Source: Cruorifilaria tuberocauda (Eukaryota > Nematoda > Chromadorea > Rhabditida > Onchocercidae). Taken from it: DNA of 64,000 nt. Shown here one piece after another: positions 45,401 to 59,600 of the stretch. The notes under the pieces were generated by a model. The model saw only the letters and a program-made list of their open reading frames with translations, did not search any database and had not been told where the DNA came from. Every line of letters starts with the position of its first letter. The stretch's first letter is position 1. Both the position numbers and the translations under genes were made by a program. The stretch is from assembly GCA_013365365.1 (NCBI GenBank), contig JABVXU010000082.1, positions 105,536-169,535 of the forward strand, given 5' to 3'.

Positions 45401-47700
45401 TGCTGTATATCTTGGAATTTTTCTCAAATCTATAAACAACAGAAATCATTAATCAGTAATTGATTTCGTTATCGGGAACAATGAAGAAGTGCGAGAAAGT
45501 TGAACGGCAAGTTTTCAAAACGATCTCCCACACTGAATTGCATTTTATTAAATAGAAATATATGAAGTGTACGGATTCGTTTTTGTCTTTTCCGTTCTTT
45601 TTCCAGTCTCGGTTGTCCTTAAACGGTTTGCACTTCCATCGTCAACCAAACAGCCCATCAATATCAAACGTCCTTTTTTCCATGCCCCTTCCTCTTTCTT
45701 TTTTATCACAAACGATCTTTTGTAACAAATCAAAATTAATTGATTCTTTTTTTTCTCTTCCTCTCTCTCCCTCGATACTCTACCTATTTAATCTGTTGGT
45801 ATTATTTCGTCATCAATATCGATCTTAAAATCATCTGGAGATGATCATGAACAATCTTAACTTGTCATTTTTTCCATTCCCGTACGTACCCGTCCTATTT
45901 AAAGCTTCCTACTTGGTCATGGGGGAATTATCATTACCTCAATCTTCCTTCATTTCCTTATCATTTTAAAGTAATTCATCTTATTAAGCTTGTTTAAATT
46001 CCAATTGAGAAATTCTGATTTGAATTTTTTGGAATTAGAGGGAGAGATATGAGAGTGGAAGAACGGGGAAGAAAATTGAAAGGTATAAAGATGCCTGATT
46101 AAGCCTTTACAAAGTGGCAATTTAACAGTTAGTAAAAAACAGTTGTGTCTCGAACTGAACTCGTAAATTTTGCGCTATAAAAATTTTAACTATTTCTTGA
46201 GAGTTTCACTTTTATACGATGATCACACTTATATCTAAATGAAACTCATTGACGTCATATGTTTCTCTAATTCGGGAGCAAACAGAAAACGTGAAAATGA
46301 AATAAACGTGAAAAATAGAAAGGATGAAATGAAAGAAATAAAGAGACGACAAGACGGATAAGTTGAAGTAGAAAGAGGAGGACAAAAATCAGACAAAGTA
46401 TTATTTTTGTATGATGCATTTTTTCTTTTTTTATTCTTTCCTCAATTTTTCTTGATGAGAAAAAATGGAAGGAGTAAGATTATTAGAGAGGATGAAAAGA
46501 AGGATTTGAAGTGTACTTTATGAAAGGAAGCTAATTCAGTTGGTAGCTATGTATGAAGCTAATTTTTATATTCATTTCAACAGGAGACGTAATTTTGTTT
46601 TTTCTTTTTTGAGGATATTCTTTTACTGATAAATGAATGAATGAGAGAACTTTAAAGTGGTCCTGAAAAGAAAGAGAAAAGTAAATACAATGATGAGTTG
46701 ATGGTACGGTATATCAAAAGAAGAATTTGTAAATTTTCATTCCTCTCTTCTTCCTCTTTCTCCTCCTTCTCTTTTCTCCTCCATACCCACTTTTTTATTT
46801 CATCAAACTTTTTCTACTTTCACTAAAGATTTATCGTTATAATGAAATTTTGTTGAACATTAAATACCATTTATCACATCAATCGATCTATGTGTATTGC
46901 TAATATCGTTCAATACATGTATTTCTCAGTTATATTTGTGTTATCAATGAAAATCAATATTTGAGAGGTTGAATAAGTTTTAAAAAGTATTACAGCAATA
47001 GCAGTTGTAGTAATTAGCATTCGTAACATTTGGCTATTTAGTTGCTGATAATAAAATGACCAGTTGATTATTGAGTATATGTTTTTACATATTGATCAAA
47101 TTTCAGGCTCTGTGATAATGGTGATAATGTTATAGTGGATGAAATAAAATGATTTGAAATTTACACATGATTATGTCAATCAGCTTCTTCTTTTGTTATT
47201 TTTATGTTGTCCTTTTTCTTGTCGCCAAATTTCGCTATTTTTTTTTTTGCTCTTTCATTGCTAAATTGTATTTGTTTACAAATTTTTCCCAAAATTAAAT
47301 TGTGTGTGAAAGAAGAGAAAGTAAGTAAAAAGGAATTTCTAAGAGAATCTCTTCCTTATATTATAAATTCATCATCTATAAGATAATTTTTATTTTTTTG
47401 TAAAAAAAAATTTTTACATCAAATAACTGATTTAAAATGAGGAAGATTTCCTCTTCGCTGTCATTAAATTGAATGGACAAATTCTAATCAATTGACCTTT
47501 GGCGAAATTGCTTGATTTGCTTGTTATAACTTATCGTTCATTAATATTCATTTCCAAGATGAGCATTCGAATATGATTATTGATGAAATACACATGTTTA
47601 TTACAATGATCTTGAGGAATTCCTGATTATTTGTTCTCCTTGAAACCTGAAATATATGGGTGTGATCGCTGCGTGGTTTCGTATCTTTTTGCTCCTGCTT
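39459..47700. other. Long AT-rich gene-free stretch
   Basis: About 8 kb without any exon I can support. Open frames here (for example 41429-41644, 43281-43502, 45562-45828) are short, rich in Phe, Leu, Lys and Ser, and carry no motif. Polypyrimidine or polypurine patches occur near 45745-45775 and 46741-46785. It may hold distal control elements or untranslated exons of flanking genes. Confidence 0.45.
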
Positions 47701-47800
47701 TTCCCAACCAAATATAAAATTGGAGAGTAGTGAACTGATATGTATATGGAACAGTATAGTATTATTGGATTTCGGTAATTTAATTAAGATGAAGAATGAA

Positions 47801-47888
<88 letters not shown>

Positions 47889-47923
47889 CGTATATGTATG
47901 TTTATGTGTGTGTGTGTGCGTGA
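47801..47923. repeat. TG microsatellite passing into TATGTG repeats
   Basis: About 63 bases of uninterrupted TG (47805-47867) are followed by TATGTG-type units to about 47923. On the minus strand it reads as CA repeats, giving spurious His/Thr open frames. It abuts the GC-rich island at 47930-48310. Confidence 0.95.
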
Positions 47924-47929
47924 TGGCAT

Positions 47930-48310
47930 GTTTCGGGATAGTTGAGGGATGGGATAGGAGTTTGTGAGGGTGTGGCCAATTGGACGCCTTCTTCCCCGTC
48001 TCCATGGGGCGGAGATGGGCAAAGAGACCCTGAGGCTATTGAGGCTCCCGACTAGGAGTGAAACCGCCCGTACCTCTGCTCCGCTTCCATTGTTCTGGCT
48101 GCAGTACCGAGGCGGAGCGAGCATCGTTCGGATATTCTTCGGTAGAAGGAGACGGAGGAGCCTTAGCGTCCTTGCCGGACATTTTTTCCGAGTTTATGTA
48201 TGTGCATTGTCGGTGGTTGCGGTGTACTGCTGTGATGTGTATGTGTGTGGTGCTGTCACATCAGAATGGTGCTCCAAGCTGTATTTTGAAGCGGTAATGT
48301 GAATTGAATT
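47930..48310 (+). promoter_or_regulatory. GC-rich island, possible promoter or first non-coding exon
   Basis: This is the GC-richest part of the right half, with GGCCAATTGG (a CCAAT element) near 47973, many CG dinucleotides, and GAAGCGGTAATG at its end that could be a splice donor. A 112-codon frame runs through it, Arg-rich with no domain, as expected by chance in GC-rich DNA. It lies 2.3 kb upstream of the Shisa-like gene, same strand, so a promoter or untranslated exon of that gene is inferred. Confidence 0.35.
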
Positions 48311-50640
48311 GTAAGCACTGGAAGCTAACACGGCTGGTGCTAGCAGGGAAAGGGAGAACCGATTTTCGATAAGAGCATCTCATCCTTTCTACTTTGTCGT
48401 ACAGTCTGCACTCGATTCAGTGACAAATTTCAATTGCTATGCGAATTTTCATTATCAGTTGGCATGTAGAATTTTAGTTCCATTATTGATTGTTCTCTTA
48501 TTATAGCTGCATATTTACATTAACCTATCACCTGAAAAGGTTACGCTGAAGCATTGATGTTATTTTTCAATTAGCCTTTTATGACTTTGATATACTCGAG
48601 ACTCATGTCGTCAAATACTATGTACCGTTCTGAAGATCATCTGATATTCTTTATCACATAAATTCATATTTATCAGTTGATACAATATTGTGTATAGTAT
48701 ACGAAATATCTATCCCACTATGCTCGTACCTAACTGTTTAATTAATTTTCAAAATGTTGATTATCCCGGAAATAATTCTCACTTCATTGCTTATTTTTCA
48801 CCACTACTGAATCTCTTTTCTCCCGAGAGAAGAAAAGTTTCTGAAAGTAGACATACTATTATTTACGAGTTATAGAAATCCAGTGATCGAATCACCAGGG
48901 AATCCAAAGGCTTTTTACTAGTAATTCCCTCCGAAAGAAAGAGCATTTCAAGAATTAATTTATGGAATGTTTTGGTACTTGTTTTAGTGCTTCCCATAAA
49001 ATTCTCGATTTCTATACTTTGTTCTGATAAAGTACCAAGGCAATTTATCGTCATATTCTCTTTTGAAACATAAACTTCCTCCACTGTAATTGAATGCCAC
49101 TTTCATCTTGTTGAGATACATTTTTGTCTTGAAATTATAAATTCGGAATTTTATTCCATCCTAAGGTCAATGTTTCAAGTTGATTAAGGTGGCGAAAATA
49201 GGAAAACCGATTTTTCTCAACTGCTGGAATTCAATTCCGTGAATAAGCATTTAGTTAATTCAATTCTTTTTTTTCAACAGATAAGTCTTGAATAATTTAT
49301 GATAAATATATTCCTTATTCTTCGATTATAATTTGATTATAGGATAGAATGCATAATTACCAGTGAACTTTAATGATTTAAATGGGATGGAATGCCAATT
49401 TCAGAACCCAGGCTTAATTTAACATTTCCATTCTTTTCTTAATCAAATATGGATCATCGAGAAGAGACTGAAAATGAATTAGTAAAGGATAAAAAAAATA
49501 GAGGAATTCTGAACTTCTCGCTTAACTCGCTTCCAATTAGTAGCTCTCCTAAATTACTATTCATTGAAATTACATCACAGCTTCAATTCATCAGATTTCA
49601 GAAAAGAAAAAGAAAAGGATAAGTTTAAGATATGGGATAATTTGATGGATAAATGAAGATAGTAAATAGAGTAAATTGGGCAGATAGTTTTAAATGAATT
49701 TGGAACAGTTCTTGTCTTTTTTCCAAACTTCTACTTTTGCAAATGCAACAAACATTTAATGAAGTTATTATTTATCATTGTCAATTGCAATTCGATTGTG
49801 AATTTGTTGTTTAGATTGTTGAAAAGCGGAGTTGATTGATCCTTTTCATCCGTCTCTCATCGATTCAGATCGCTCTCAAACTTATTCATTGATCGAGGTT
49901 ACTTGTTTTCAATTCCATGCCAAATATTCATCCACACATATACATACGCTTGTTTATCATTTGATTTCAAATCATTCAATGTAGAAGAAGAGGCAACAGC
50001 TCTTTTGTTTTCCACCAAAAATTCCATTTATTTTCATTTACTTTATTCCATATGGGTTTTTTCTCTCCTCTCCTCTCCTCCTTTTCTTTTCTTTTTGCTT
50101 CCATCGTATCCTTTCCTATTACCTTTCTCGCTTACATTTCCTTTATTGCCCCAAACTATTCAGACCATTCGTGATTGTTTGGTAAGTGTGCACTTGTTTA
50201 TTTAATTATCGATTAACTCCGTTATGTAATCGTGTTATGCGATCATTTGTCTCCATTTTTACTACCCGGGAGGATTCCGAGAACATATGGCCAGTGTGGG
50301 CATTTCAAGGACAATCTCTTTTAAACATTGTAAATGCTTGTTTATTTCATTATTGACAGTTTTCTCTAAATAGCTTCGTTAATATAGAAATATTATCAAA
50401 TATTGTGAATATTGATTTCATTTGTGCAACAAATAAAAGCAAAAAAAAATTTGCGTTTTGTAATCATTTTAATTGGAAAAAAAATATTCAGAAAAAATTT
50501 CATGTTATATCGATTTTTCTGTCATTAAGTAAATTGGTCAATTTTTAACTAAATTAATGGACTTCAGATGGTATCGATAACGTCATGTATTCACTGATTA
50601 GTTAGAAATTTGATCAGTATTCTTTCTTCGGCAATAAAGA
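48311..50640. other. Upstream region of the Shisa-like gene
   Basis: About 2.3 kb of AT-rich DNA with no supported exon. A polypyrimidine tract lies at about 50060-50100. Open frames here (48690-48875, 49903-50205) show no motif. Confidence 0.4.
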
Positions 50641-53600
50641 ATGGCTTCTTCGTTTCGTTGCTCGACGGCATTTCTCGGCACATTAACCGCGATCCTGTAT
50701 TATCGCTACATCATTGTACCACTTATACTTGTATCACGGATCGTTGACGCTGTAACATGTCCGTCTGAATCATCCGGTTCCAGTGTTAGCGGTAGTAGCA
50801 GTAGTAGCAGTGGTTTGAATAAGCCAACAACGATCACCAAACGGAAAGTATGTCCAGATTTTAAGGATAATGAAGATGAAAAATATTGCTGTCCATCTCA
50901 TATTATTCCGGGAAGTTACTACTGCTGCTCACAGGAGCATCTTTATAAAATCGAAGCCGAGCAAGCAGCCGAAATTAGGCGACAGTTCATCAAGAAGTTA
51001 GTTTCTTTCTTTACTCGTCCTTCTTCTTCGCTCTCTTTGTTCAGTTTAAGGCATGAAATTTCATTTCCCGTTAATTATCCCTTCCTTATTCTCTTGCGAA
51101 TCATTGTACTTAATTTGACCTGTCCGGTTTCCTCGCTTTTTTTTCTTCTCGTTCCCAATTTTTCTCTTTCTTTTCTGTTTAATCCAAATTATTATAGAGA
51201 GTGCAAATGTCAGTTGAATAAAAAAAAATAAGACATCTCTATCGATTATTACGGCTTCTCTGAAGAATGTTACTTAGTGTGTTGATGCTTATGCTGCTGC
51301 TCTGCTTTTGGTGACGATGATGATGCTAACCTAGCCTGAAGTAAATTAAGCTACGCCTGAAAAGGCCTTACACGCATTACTTGCAAGCGGATGCCCTTTT
51401 CCTGGTGTCTCCCTTCTCAGGACGAACAATGTTACTATTGAAAAGAGAGGTATGTGAGGAGAAAAATGTAAAGTAATTTGGTTACACTGATGATATAAGT
51501 AGCATTTCCCTCCTTCTCTCTCTCCCTCTTTCTTTCTCTTCCCTTCTCCTCTCCTCATATCTGTTTTGTATGCTAATTTACAGGTGATTTAACAAGCACT
51601 GATCCTTTTACTAATCTAATTTAGTCAAAGCATAAACACCGTCATGCAACTAAATTATTTGCGTAAATTCACGTATGAATTGTTTTTTCCTGTCCTTAGT
51701 AGAAGCTAAATTAATTTTGCAAAAATTGCATTGATAATAATTTTCATATGGCTAAATAATAATCAAGTAATAAATTTCAAAGACATTTCATACTTTTACC
51801 ATATTTTGAAGCCTTTTATTCTTCCTTTTTCCCTTTTGTGGATTTTAATTGAATTTTCTCGAAAAACTCCGGATGTTATACTCAAACTATGCTGAGACTT
51901 TGCACGAAAGTAATTAAATCTTGGTATAACGCTTGCTTAACAGCAAGCTTTAGCAATATGAATCGCGAAGAAAAGGAAGAAATGAGAATGTTAAGAAGGT
52001 GGTCAAGGCTTTGCTTGAAATTGAATAAGACTTTTGTTTCTATGGTTAAATTTTTAGGAAAATCAAATATAGTCTGAAAAGTTGCTTGTTAGTGAATTTT
52101 CACGACATTTAAATCTTGACATAAAATTTTCAGCTGTCGTTGCTAACAGCAGTTTATGCAAATAATGACTTATAGCTGGTAGTGGATATATAATAAATTA
52201 ATTTTTCAAAAATTTCCTCAAAGACGTCGTTAAAGTTTGATGTTACTATAGAATACAGAGAGCAGAGAACATTTCTGGAAAGGGATGAGTCAGAATAAAT
52301 GGAATAGTTTGTTTTTTCTCGTCATTTATCATTTTTTAGACGGACTTGCTATAACAAGGTCCAGATTTATGCTTTATTTTATATTAATGCTATAGTGCCT
52401 TTAAAAGTTATTGAAACCATTCAATCAATTTCAAAATGATTTTGCTCATCGTTAGTATATTCCAGTATATCAGTTATTTTTGGAACACATCAAAAGATGT
52501 TTTTGAGAAATGTTATCGTTAGGAAATATTCCAATGATGACGAAGCAGCAAGCATATTAATTATCTGTCAGCAAAGTAATGTGAAATTTAATAATAATTT
52601 GAAAAAGAACATCGAGCTATTAATCACTGTACGAAATATATTCAGGAATTTGATTGATCCCTATTGTTATGGATTTTCACTTTTTTTTGCTTGAAATGTT
52701 GAGTGCTCTTTGAAGACTGCAACGGTCGAATTTTGAAATCAAGAATAGCCGGACGAGTGTTCCAATTAAGTGTGATTTATTTGTTCGAGAGAAGGGAAAC
52801 GGGGAAAGGAAAGAGGGCGAGAGGAGGAAATTTCTAAACATTCACATAATACTGATTGAGGTTTACTATTATATGATATGTAGATTAAATAGCTCTAGCT
52901 GTTTTTTGTTCATTCAGGAACTGTAGAATGGATGCTAAGCTCTAGCGGAATTTTTTCATCAAACCTACTGTAATTATTTTAGCGACGATAGCATTGCTTG
53001 AATTATCCGTCAGATATCTTCTGTTCTGTTTCTCGCTTGATCTGTATTTGCATTCTTTTGTTTGTTTTGATTTTTCTGTCATAATAAATAAATTTAATAA
53101 ACTTAAAAAGTTTATTTATTTAGCATTGCATAGGCAATTTGTCCTTTAAGCTTGAACGTTACCGTTCAAAGCGCTTATTTCTGTACATAAGCATGTTTGA
53201 ACAAATTACCAGCTTAAACATTTGTAAGTTCTTCACCTTTTCCTTCTAACTCGTTCTTCTTTCTACCTTCGTCATTCGCTACCGATACGGGAATTCAAAC
53301 ACCGTATTAACTTATATATAATTTTATAATTATTCCAAATTAGACCGTGAAAGAAATGAGAAATACTTGAAGAAAATCTAGACATTATTCTCGAATTTCT
53401 TGTGTAAATTTAAGGCGCGCTAACATCATTAGAACGAAAATATAGTTATGAAAATGAATTTCATTTGAAAATCTGTGCTAAATTTTGGACTTTGGGTTTC
53501 TTTAAGAATTTCCAATGCATGTGTACTACTTTTGAATTTCCATAAAAAGCACTTGCATGACTATAATTTTTTGATTTATAATCCATGACAAAGTAAAATT

Positions 53601-56600
53601 CATTTTACTATTTCATAGTACTTTTTCATTTTAGCTTAAAATTGTGGCATGACATTTACAAAGCTTTTGCATTTAAGATATAATTCAAATAAACATTACT
53701 TATCAGCATCTCTTATATCGTAAATACACAGCAAACAGTTTGTTAAATGCAGCAATTTTCGATATCATAATTGTTGCAAAAGTAATCATTTGCTTTTTGA
53801 ATGAATTATATCTTACTTTGCATGATTTATTCTCCTTTACTTCAACTTGGCGACGGAAAATAATGTCCATCATAAATCTCTACAATAAATTATTACCACC
53901 TTCAAATACAACTATCAGATTCAGATCAGCTTTTTATCAGTATTCAAGAATCCCTGGAGGTTTCCTTCTTGACATATCTTTATGACGAAACAATACAGTG
54001 ATTTATCTCATAGTTTTCGGATTCAAATATAAATAATTTATTCTTTTCTTTAATGAAAAAGTCGTTTTGGATAAAAAAATCTTTTTTTCTTCCCAAAATT
54101 TAAATTGACCAAAATTATTCTGAAATCCCTAATTTATAGATGAATGAATGGGAGTGGAAATAGGCTCGATGCTGTGTTTTGAATATTTTGTCACTTGTGA
54201 CTGCCATGTTACCTTCTTAACTAAAACTCAAGATTGCTGGAGAAGGATGTCATCTATTTCCCTTATCTTTGGCAATGCTTCAAACTTGGACTAATAGTCA
54301 AACGTTACTTCAAAAGTAAATGTTGTCTAAAAATAAATGTTTAATGATAAGTAATGAAACTTCCATAGAATTTTATGGTCTTATATATGTTTCTCCTTCT
54401 CCCTATCTCTTATAATAATTTCAGTAAATTCAAAATTGATTGTTAAATTTGGTTAACTGTTAATAAGTAATGCTGCTGCAATAGTTGATAGGATTCATAG
54501 ATTTTGCAATAAAATTATGAGCTTTGTTATATTCGTACACATATTTGCTTCATGAAATTAGAAAAATCCCTTTGATATGATACTCAATAAAATTGTAAAA
54601 TTATTAGGTGGCAGTATTATCAGATAGGTTCTTTCAGCTAATTCATCGATTTCAGTTATTACCATTTTTCTCATTTAAAACATTCCAAGAGTAACGCAAT
54701 GACTAATAAAATTTCATAAATATTCACTGAAAAAAGCAATTTTTGCTCTTTTCATTTCTGCTTCCCTCTTCTAACCAATTTTGGAATTTTTTATTGGAAT
54801 GCACGACATAGTGGGAAAAATTATTAATCAAATCTTCACTAAGACTTTTTTACAGCTTCTAGGTGAATGACTATTCCAGAAACGTTTAAGCAATATACAA
54901 AATCCAAAAGTTTTCATGTAATTCACAAAAGCTGCAGTGAAATTTTAAGTGCTACTACTTTACGTGGAATTTTTTAAATTGTTTTTGAAAACGATAGTGG
55001 AGACAATATTTCAACACACCGATGAGATTCCACCAATTAATTGTTATCGGCATAATCATTATTTATTATGTCTGAAAATTTCATAATGTAGCCTTCACCT
55101 TTATATGAAGTTTTGAAGGAGTACATCTAATTTACACCCATTTACGTCATTAATATAGTAATTAATTTCGACTTGATTAATTCCAATATGGTTAATTAAA
55201 TTGGGTTGTGAAAGTGTTATTAAGAATAACAGTGTCAACAACAATAATAACAAATTGCTACTGCTTCAGTAAGGCTTCAGCAACAAATATAAGTATTGAT
55301 AATAATAACAAAAATAATTAAATCTGTTTCTCTGTTACTACATTATATGTGTAACATACATGGTAAAATAGTCATAATATTAATAGCAGTAATAATATCA
55401 ATGACGATAATGATGACGATAATGACAACAATAATAATATAATAAAACTCATTATCGATATTCTAGGTGAGTGCTATTCATGGTAGAAGTTTAATTATCG
55501 AGGCATTAATGATATATTTGTGGGGTCATTAAGTATGATGAGGTAGAGAAGGCTTTTCTACTACTGTACTGATGACTATCCCTGAGATTCAAAAGGAAAT
55601 TAAAGTTAAGTAAGCGAATATAGTGTGGATTGATTTTATTTTCACTCGGTTAATTAGTCAATGAGTAAGAAAAACGGATGGTTTTTGTTATATTACTATT
55701 GTACCACACTGTTGTAAATTGCAAAATTGTTGGAATGAGCTGCAACAAATTTTTAGGGTTTAGAATTTCTGGCATGTAATTTCATTTTAAAAATGTAACA
55801 TTAAGAAATGGCTTTCTATGGATTAAATTGATTTAATTTTAGTTTCTCCTACACTCCATAAGTTTGCGCTTGGTAACCAAATTAGCCAGCATTTTTCTCT
55901 TCTTTCTGCTGAATCAACTTTTTTTTGAATCACACATTGTTAAGTACATTTGTAAATTATTAAAGCAGAAAAGATGAAGTAAATCTGTCTTTCAAAGTGA
56001 CATATTGTTTGCTATTCTTTTTTAAGAGAGAAGTTATGTTAGCATAAAGCAAACCGAAAATGAAGTTAAATTGGATTAATTAAATTCTTTGTTCTCGTCA
56101 AATTTCTTAAAGTTTCTTAAATTCTTCATTTTGGTAAATTAGTTGTCGAAACTCGTTGCATGTCGATACTTTGACCTATTAAAATTTAAAGCGAAATTTT
56201 GAGTTACTATACAGAGTTACGTTTTCTGAGCGTAGTTTTATCATGTATCATGTTACTAAGATTGAATTCGTTGACTCATTAAATTGTGATATCAAAGAAT
56301 TGGAATAGAATAATTTGTTATTATAATTACAATGCTATACATTTCAATTATTTACCATTCTTCTAATTCTTCCAGTGGGCAATGGCTCAAAATTACTATT
56401 TGAATTTTGATGATCAGAACATTGTTAACCTAATGACAAAATTTTCACTAATTTTTTTCCTGCTTACGAAAGAATAGCCATTCGATTCCATTGTGTTGTT
56501 TCCAATCTATGGACATCAAAAGGTACCGATGACAATTATGTGAGCCATTTGATAATTTTTTAAAAAATATATGTAACATTTTTTAAATTTGTAAAAATTT

Positions 56601-59600
56601 TGCCATATAATATGAAAATTAAAATGCTACGAAGAAACAAAATGGTTCACCCGTCTTATTCCTCAGTTATCATCATTTTCTGCAATTGTTGTTTTCCTTG
56701 ACTGACTGACGTAATTTCGTTGTCACAGATTCTTGAGACATCTAAAATTTCTTATTCTAAGCCTTGTTTTTTTTTCCTTTTTTTTTGAAATGATTGAATA
56801 GATGGAAATTAACTGAAGGTTAAACTTTCAATCATCGGCAGTTTGAATGATTACCATAAATATTTCTGTTGCTAGAAAGAAGGTAACAGAAGTGAAGAGA
56901 AAGGCGTGGAAGTTGAGGTATTACTTTTTGAGCTATAAGTCTCAACTTAGTTCATTTCAAATCATTTCAGCTACCTCGCTGTGATTATAGTTGGCGTAAT
57001 TGGTGCACTCATACTGTTGACGGTAATGACGATGTGCCTTTGTAAAAATCTTTCATTTTGTCCCATGAATGCTGCCAAATCAAGTAATTTTCTTTCCTTT
57101 CAAGATTTTAAGCAAAATCAATTCGTTAAGGTAAAATTAAGGTTAATTTGAATTTGAATATTTGAAGAAGTAGTCATTAAAAAACTTTTTGTGCTCTTTT
57201 TCACAATATGAATTTCTGTATTTTGATTTTCATTCACATTTATAATAATTTTCCACTTCTTTTTTAGCATGCTCAACAGCACAGGGAATACAGCAGCGTT
57301 ATCGTCCTGTAAATACGTTATCCACCAAACCGGCCACTTATGAAGGTTTTTTTTCTAGTTTCCTTACTTTACGTAAGCTTCACTTACCCAACCTTGAATC
57401 GTTAATTCAATGAAAGTGTATAAAATAAAGATAAAGAATTATTTATTTGTTTTACAACGATTGCTTATGATAGAGATTCGTTTCTGAAAGCATTTCACTT
57501 GATTTTAGTGAAAATTTGAGAATTTTTTTGAAAAGCTATATATATATCATTTAATTTTTCTTCTCCAACTTATTTTTTGACAGTTCATGTTTTTTCCTAT
57601 TCTTTTTTATGCTAAAAGCTGGGATGCTTTATTTGATTAAATTCATAAATATCCCATGGGAGCATAAATTTTGAAGTGTTAGGAAGAAGAAGGATTAAGA
57701 AAAGAGGGAGAGGAGAGAGAGAGAATGAGCTAATGCAGATGAAAAGAGACAAAAAGGATGAAAAAGTAAGGAAACGACGAAATTTTTGCAAAATTTCCCA
57801 ACGGATTTCTTTTGCTTAAAGCTCGCTAAGGTTTAAGCTTTAAGCTCGAGACAAAGGGAAAAATTCCCCTTTCCTACTTGTTAATTCTTGTGAACATCAC
57901 TGAAGCCATCTAAGAATGTAATCAAAAAAACGAAAAGAAAATTTATTGTAATTAATTTGGATTGAATTATTTTCTTGGAAATTTAAAATTCTTCCCATTA
58001 GTTATTTCGAGCAAAATTGATGCTTAGCATTATCTTTTTCTGTTTATTTTTTTCTTCTTTTCCTCCCCAAATTTAATTATTCAATAGCTTCAAAAAAAAT
58101 GAAGCAATATTTATTGTTTACCTTCATTTGAGCGGAATCATGTTTCTGTATAGTAAACTGCTGTTTCTTTTTATAGAAAGATAAGGATGAAATCCTAATT
58201 TATAAGTTAAGTTCAAATTGGAAATACATAGCATTACATTTTACTGTTAGATACACAAGCCGAAACTATTTAATTCTGAAAAAAGTAAACTTTAAAAGTT
58301 ATAATTGTTAATTAATTCGACCCAAACTGCAAAATTCAATTCACTTTTAAACTCTTTTCTTGCTGCATGAGCTAAGCTTGGCCAATTGTCATGAATTTCA
58401 ATCTCATGTTTTTTTTGTCAACTAATCATTATTTTCAGCCTTCGAGTGTTATTTTAAAAGATTTAACGGATCATATAACTTGGTCGATTATTTAATGGAT
58501 ACAAGTAGTATGAGAATGAAGTACAAATTTAACTTGAATCTAATGCTAGATAAAAAAATTCAAAGTAGAAACGCATTTAAAAAGGCGCATGCATCTAAAG
58601 TTAAAAAATTCTGCAAATTTTCCTGCAATAAATAAATGCAATGGAAGTAATTTGTTCAGCTTACTTAACATAGGACGTTTTAGTTTTAACGTTTAAATAG
58701 AAAGGGTTATTGATATTGTCATGGCTGCAAAAAGAGGGAAGGTTGAAGGTCTCTAGGGAGGTCAATAGGAAAAATCTGCTGTCAATCCGTGCTCTGTCTT
58801 CTCGTATCCTCAATGAGTTTTCCAGCTTATCACAAATTGAATATTCTTTCAAAGACGTTTGCAGACAAATAGTTCGTGATTGCCACTGCATAAGTAATCA
58901 AATTCACGATAACAAAATGAGATTCAAATTTCGTTTTCCTCTCTTGGGATAGTGGAACGGAAGCATTTGCACTCTCTGTAATGCTCTTATTCAATTTTCG
59001 GAACACTTAATCCCTTACAATAAACAATGAATTCCGGCAATCCGTACAGAGCTGTGAAATGTTTATTCATGCAATCCAAGAAGTTGCAAGTGACAGATAA
59101 TACATAATGCACAGATATATTTCAAGCAACACCTAATTCTTTCACGAATTTGCTAAGTTAATACAGCAGCACTCCACCATTATCACTTTGATATTTCAGT
59201 TAGATGTCTAATCAACAAGGTGAAGTATTATTAAGTTTTGTAAAACATAATATGTTTCCGGTGGGATTGTTTCATTTAGAATAGCTATGATCAAACTATT
59301 ACATATTGCTTAGTTGGTTTGACGGACAGAGTATAAACACCCTTGAGCCGTTCACGTAACGTCCGTATCCAATTACACCACTATTGAAAAATACATTATG
59401 TTAATTGTTTCTAGTTATAGCTGGTTATTTTTCTAGTTTATGACATTAAAATAATGTGGAATATCACGCCATTCCATAATTAATATAACTTATTTTGCCA
59501 TTTATCTGCTTTACGAAATATAATTTTAATGTCTCTGATATGATTAAATTTGTTTTTACATAAAAGAAAAATTTTTTAAATCGAGAAGTTAGCAAATAGA

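Noticed and set aside
47780..48124. His/Thr-rich minus-strand open frames
   Set aside because: Produced by the CA repeat.
58661..58952. Open frames on both strands in intron 3 of the Shisa-like gene
   Set aside because: No motif, no initiation or splice context.
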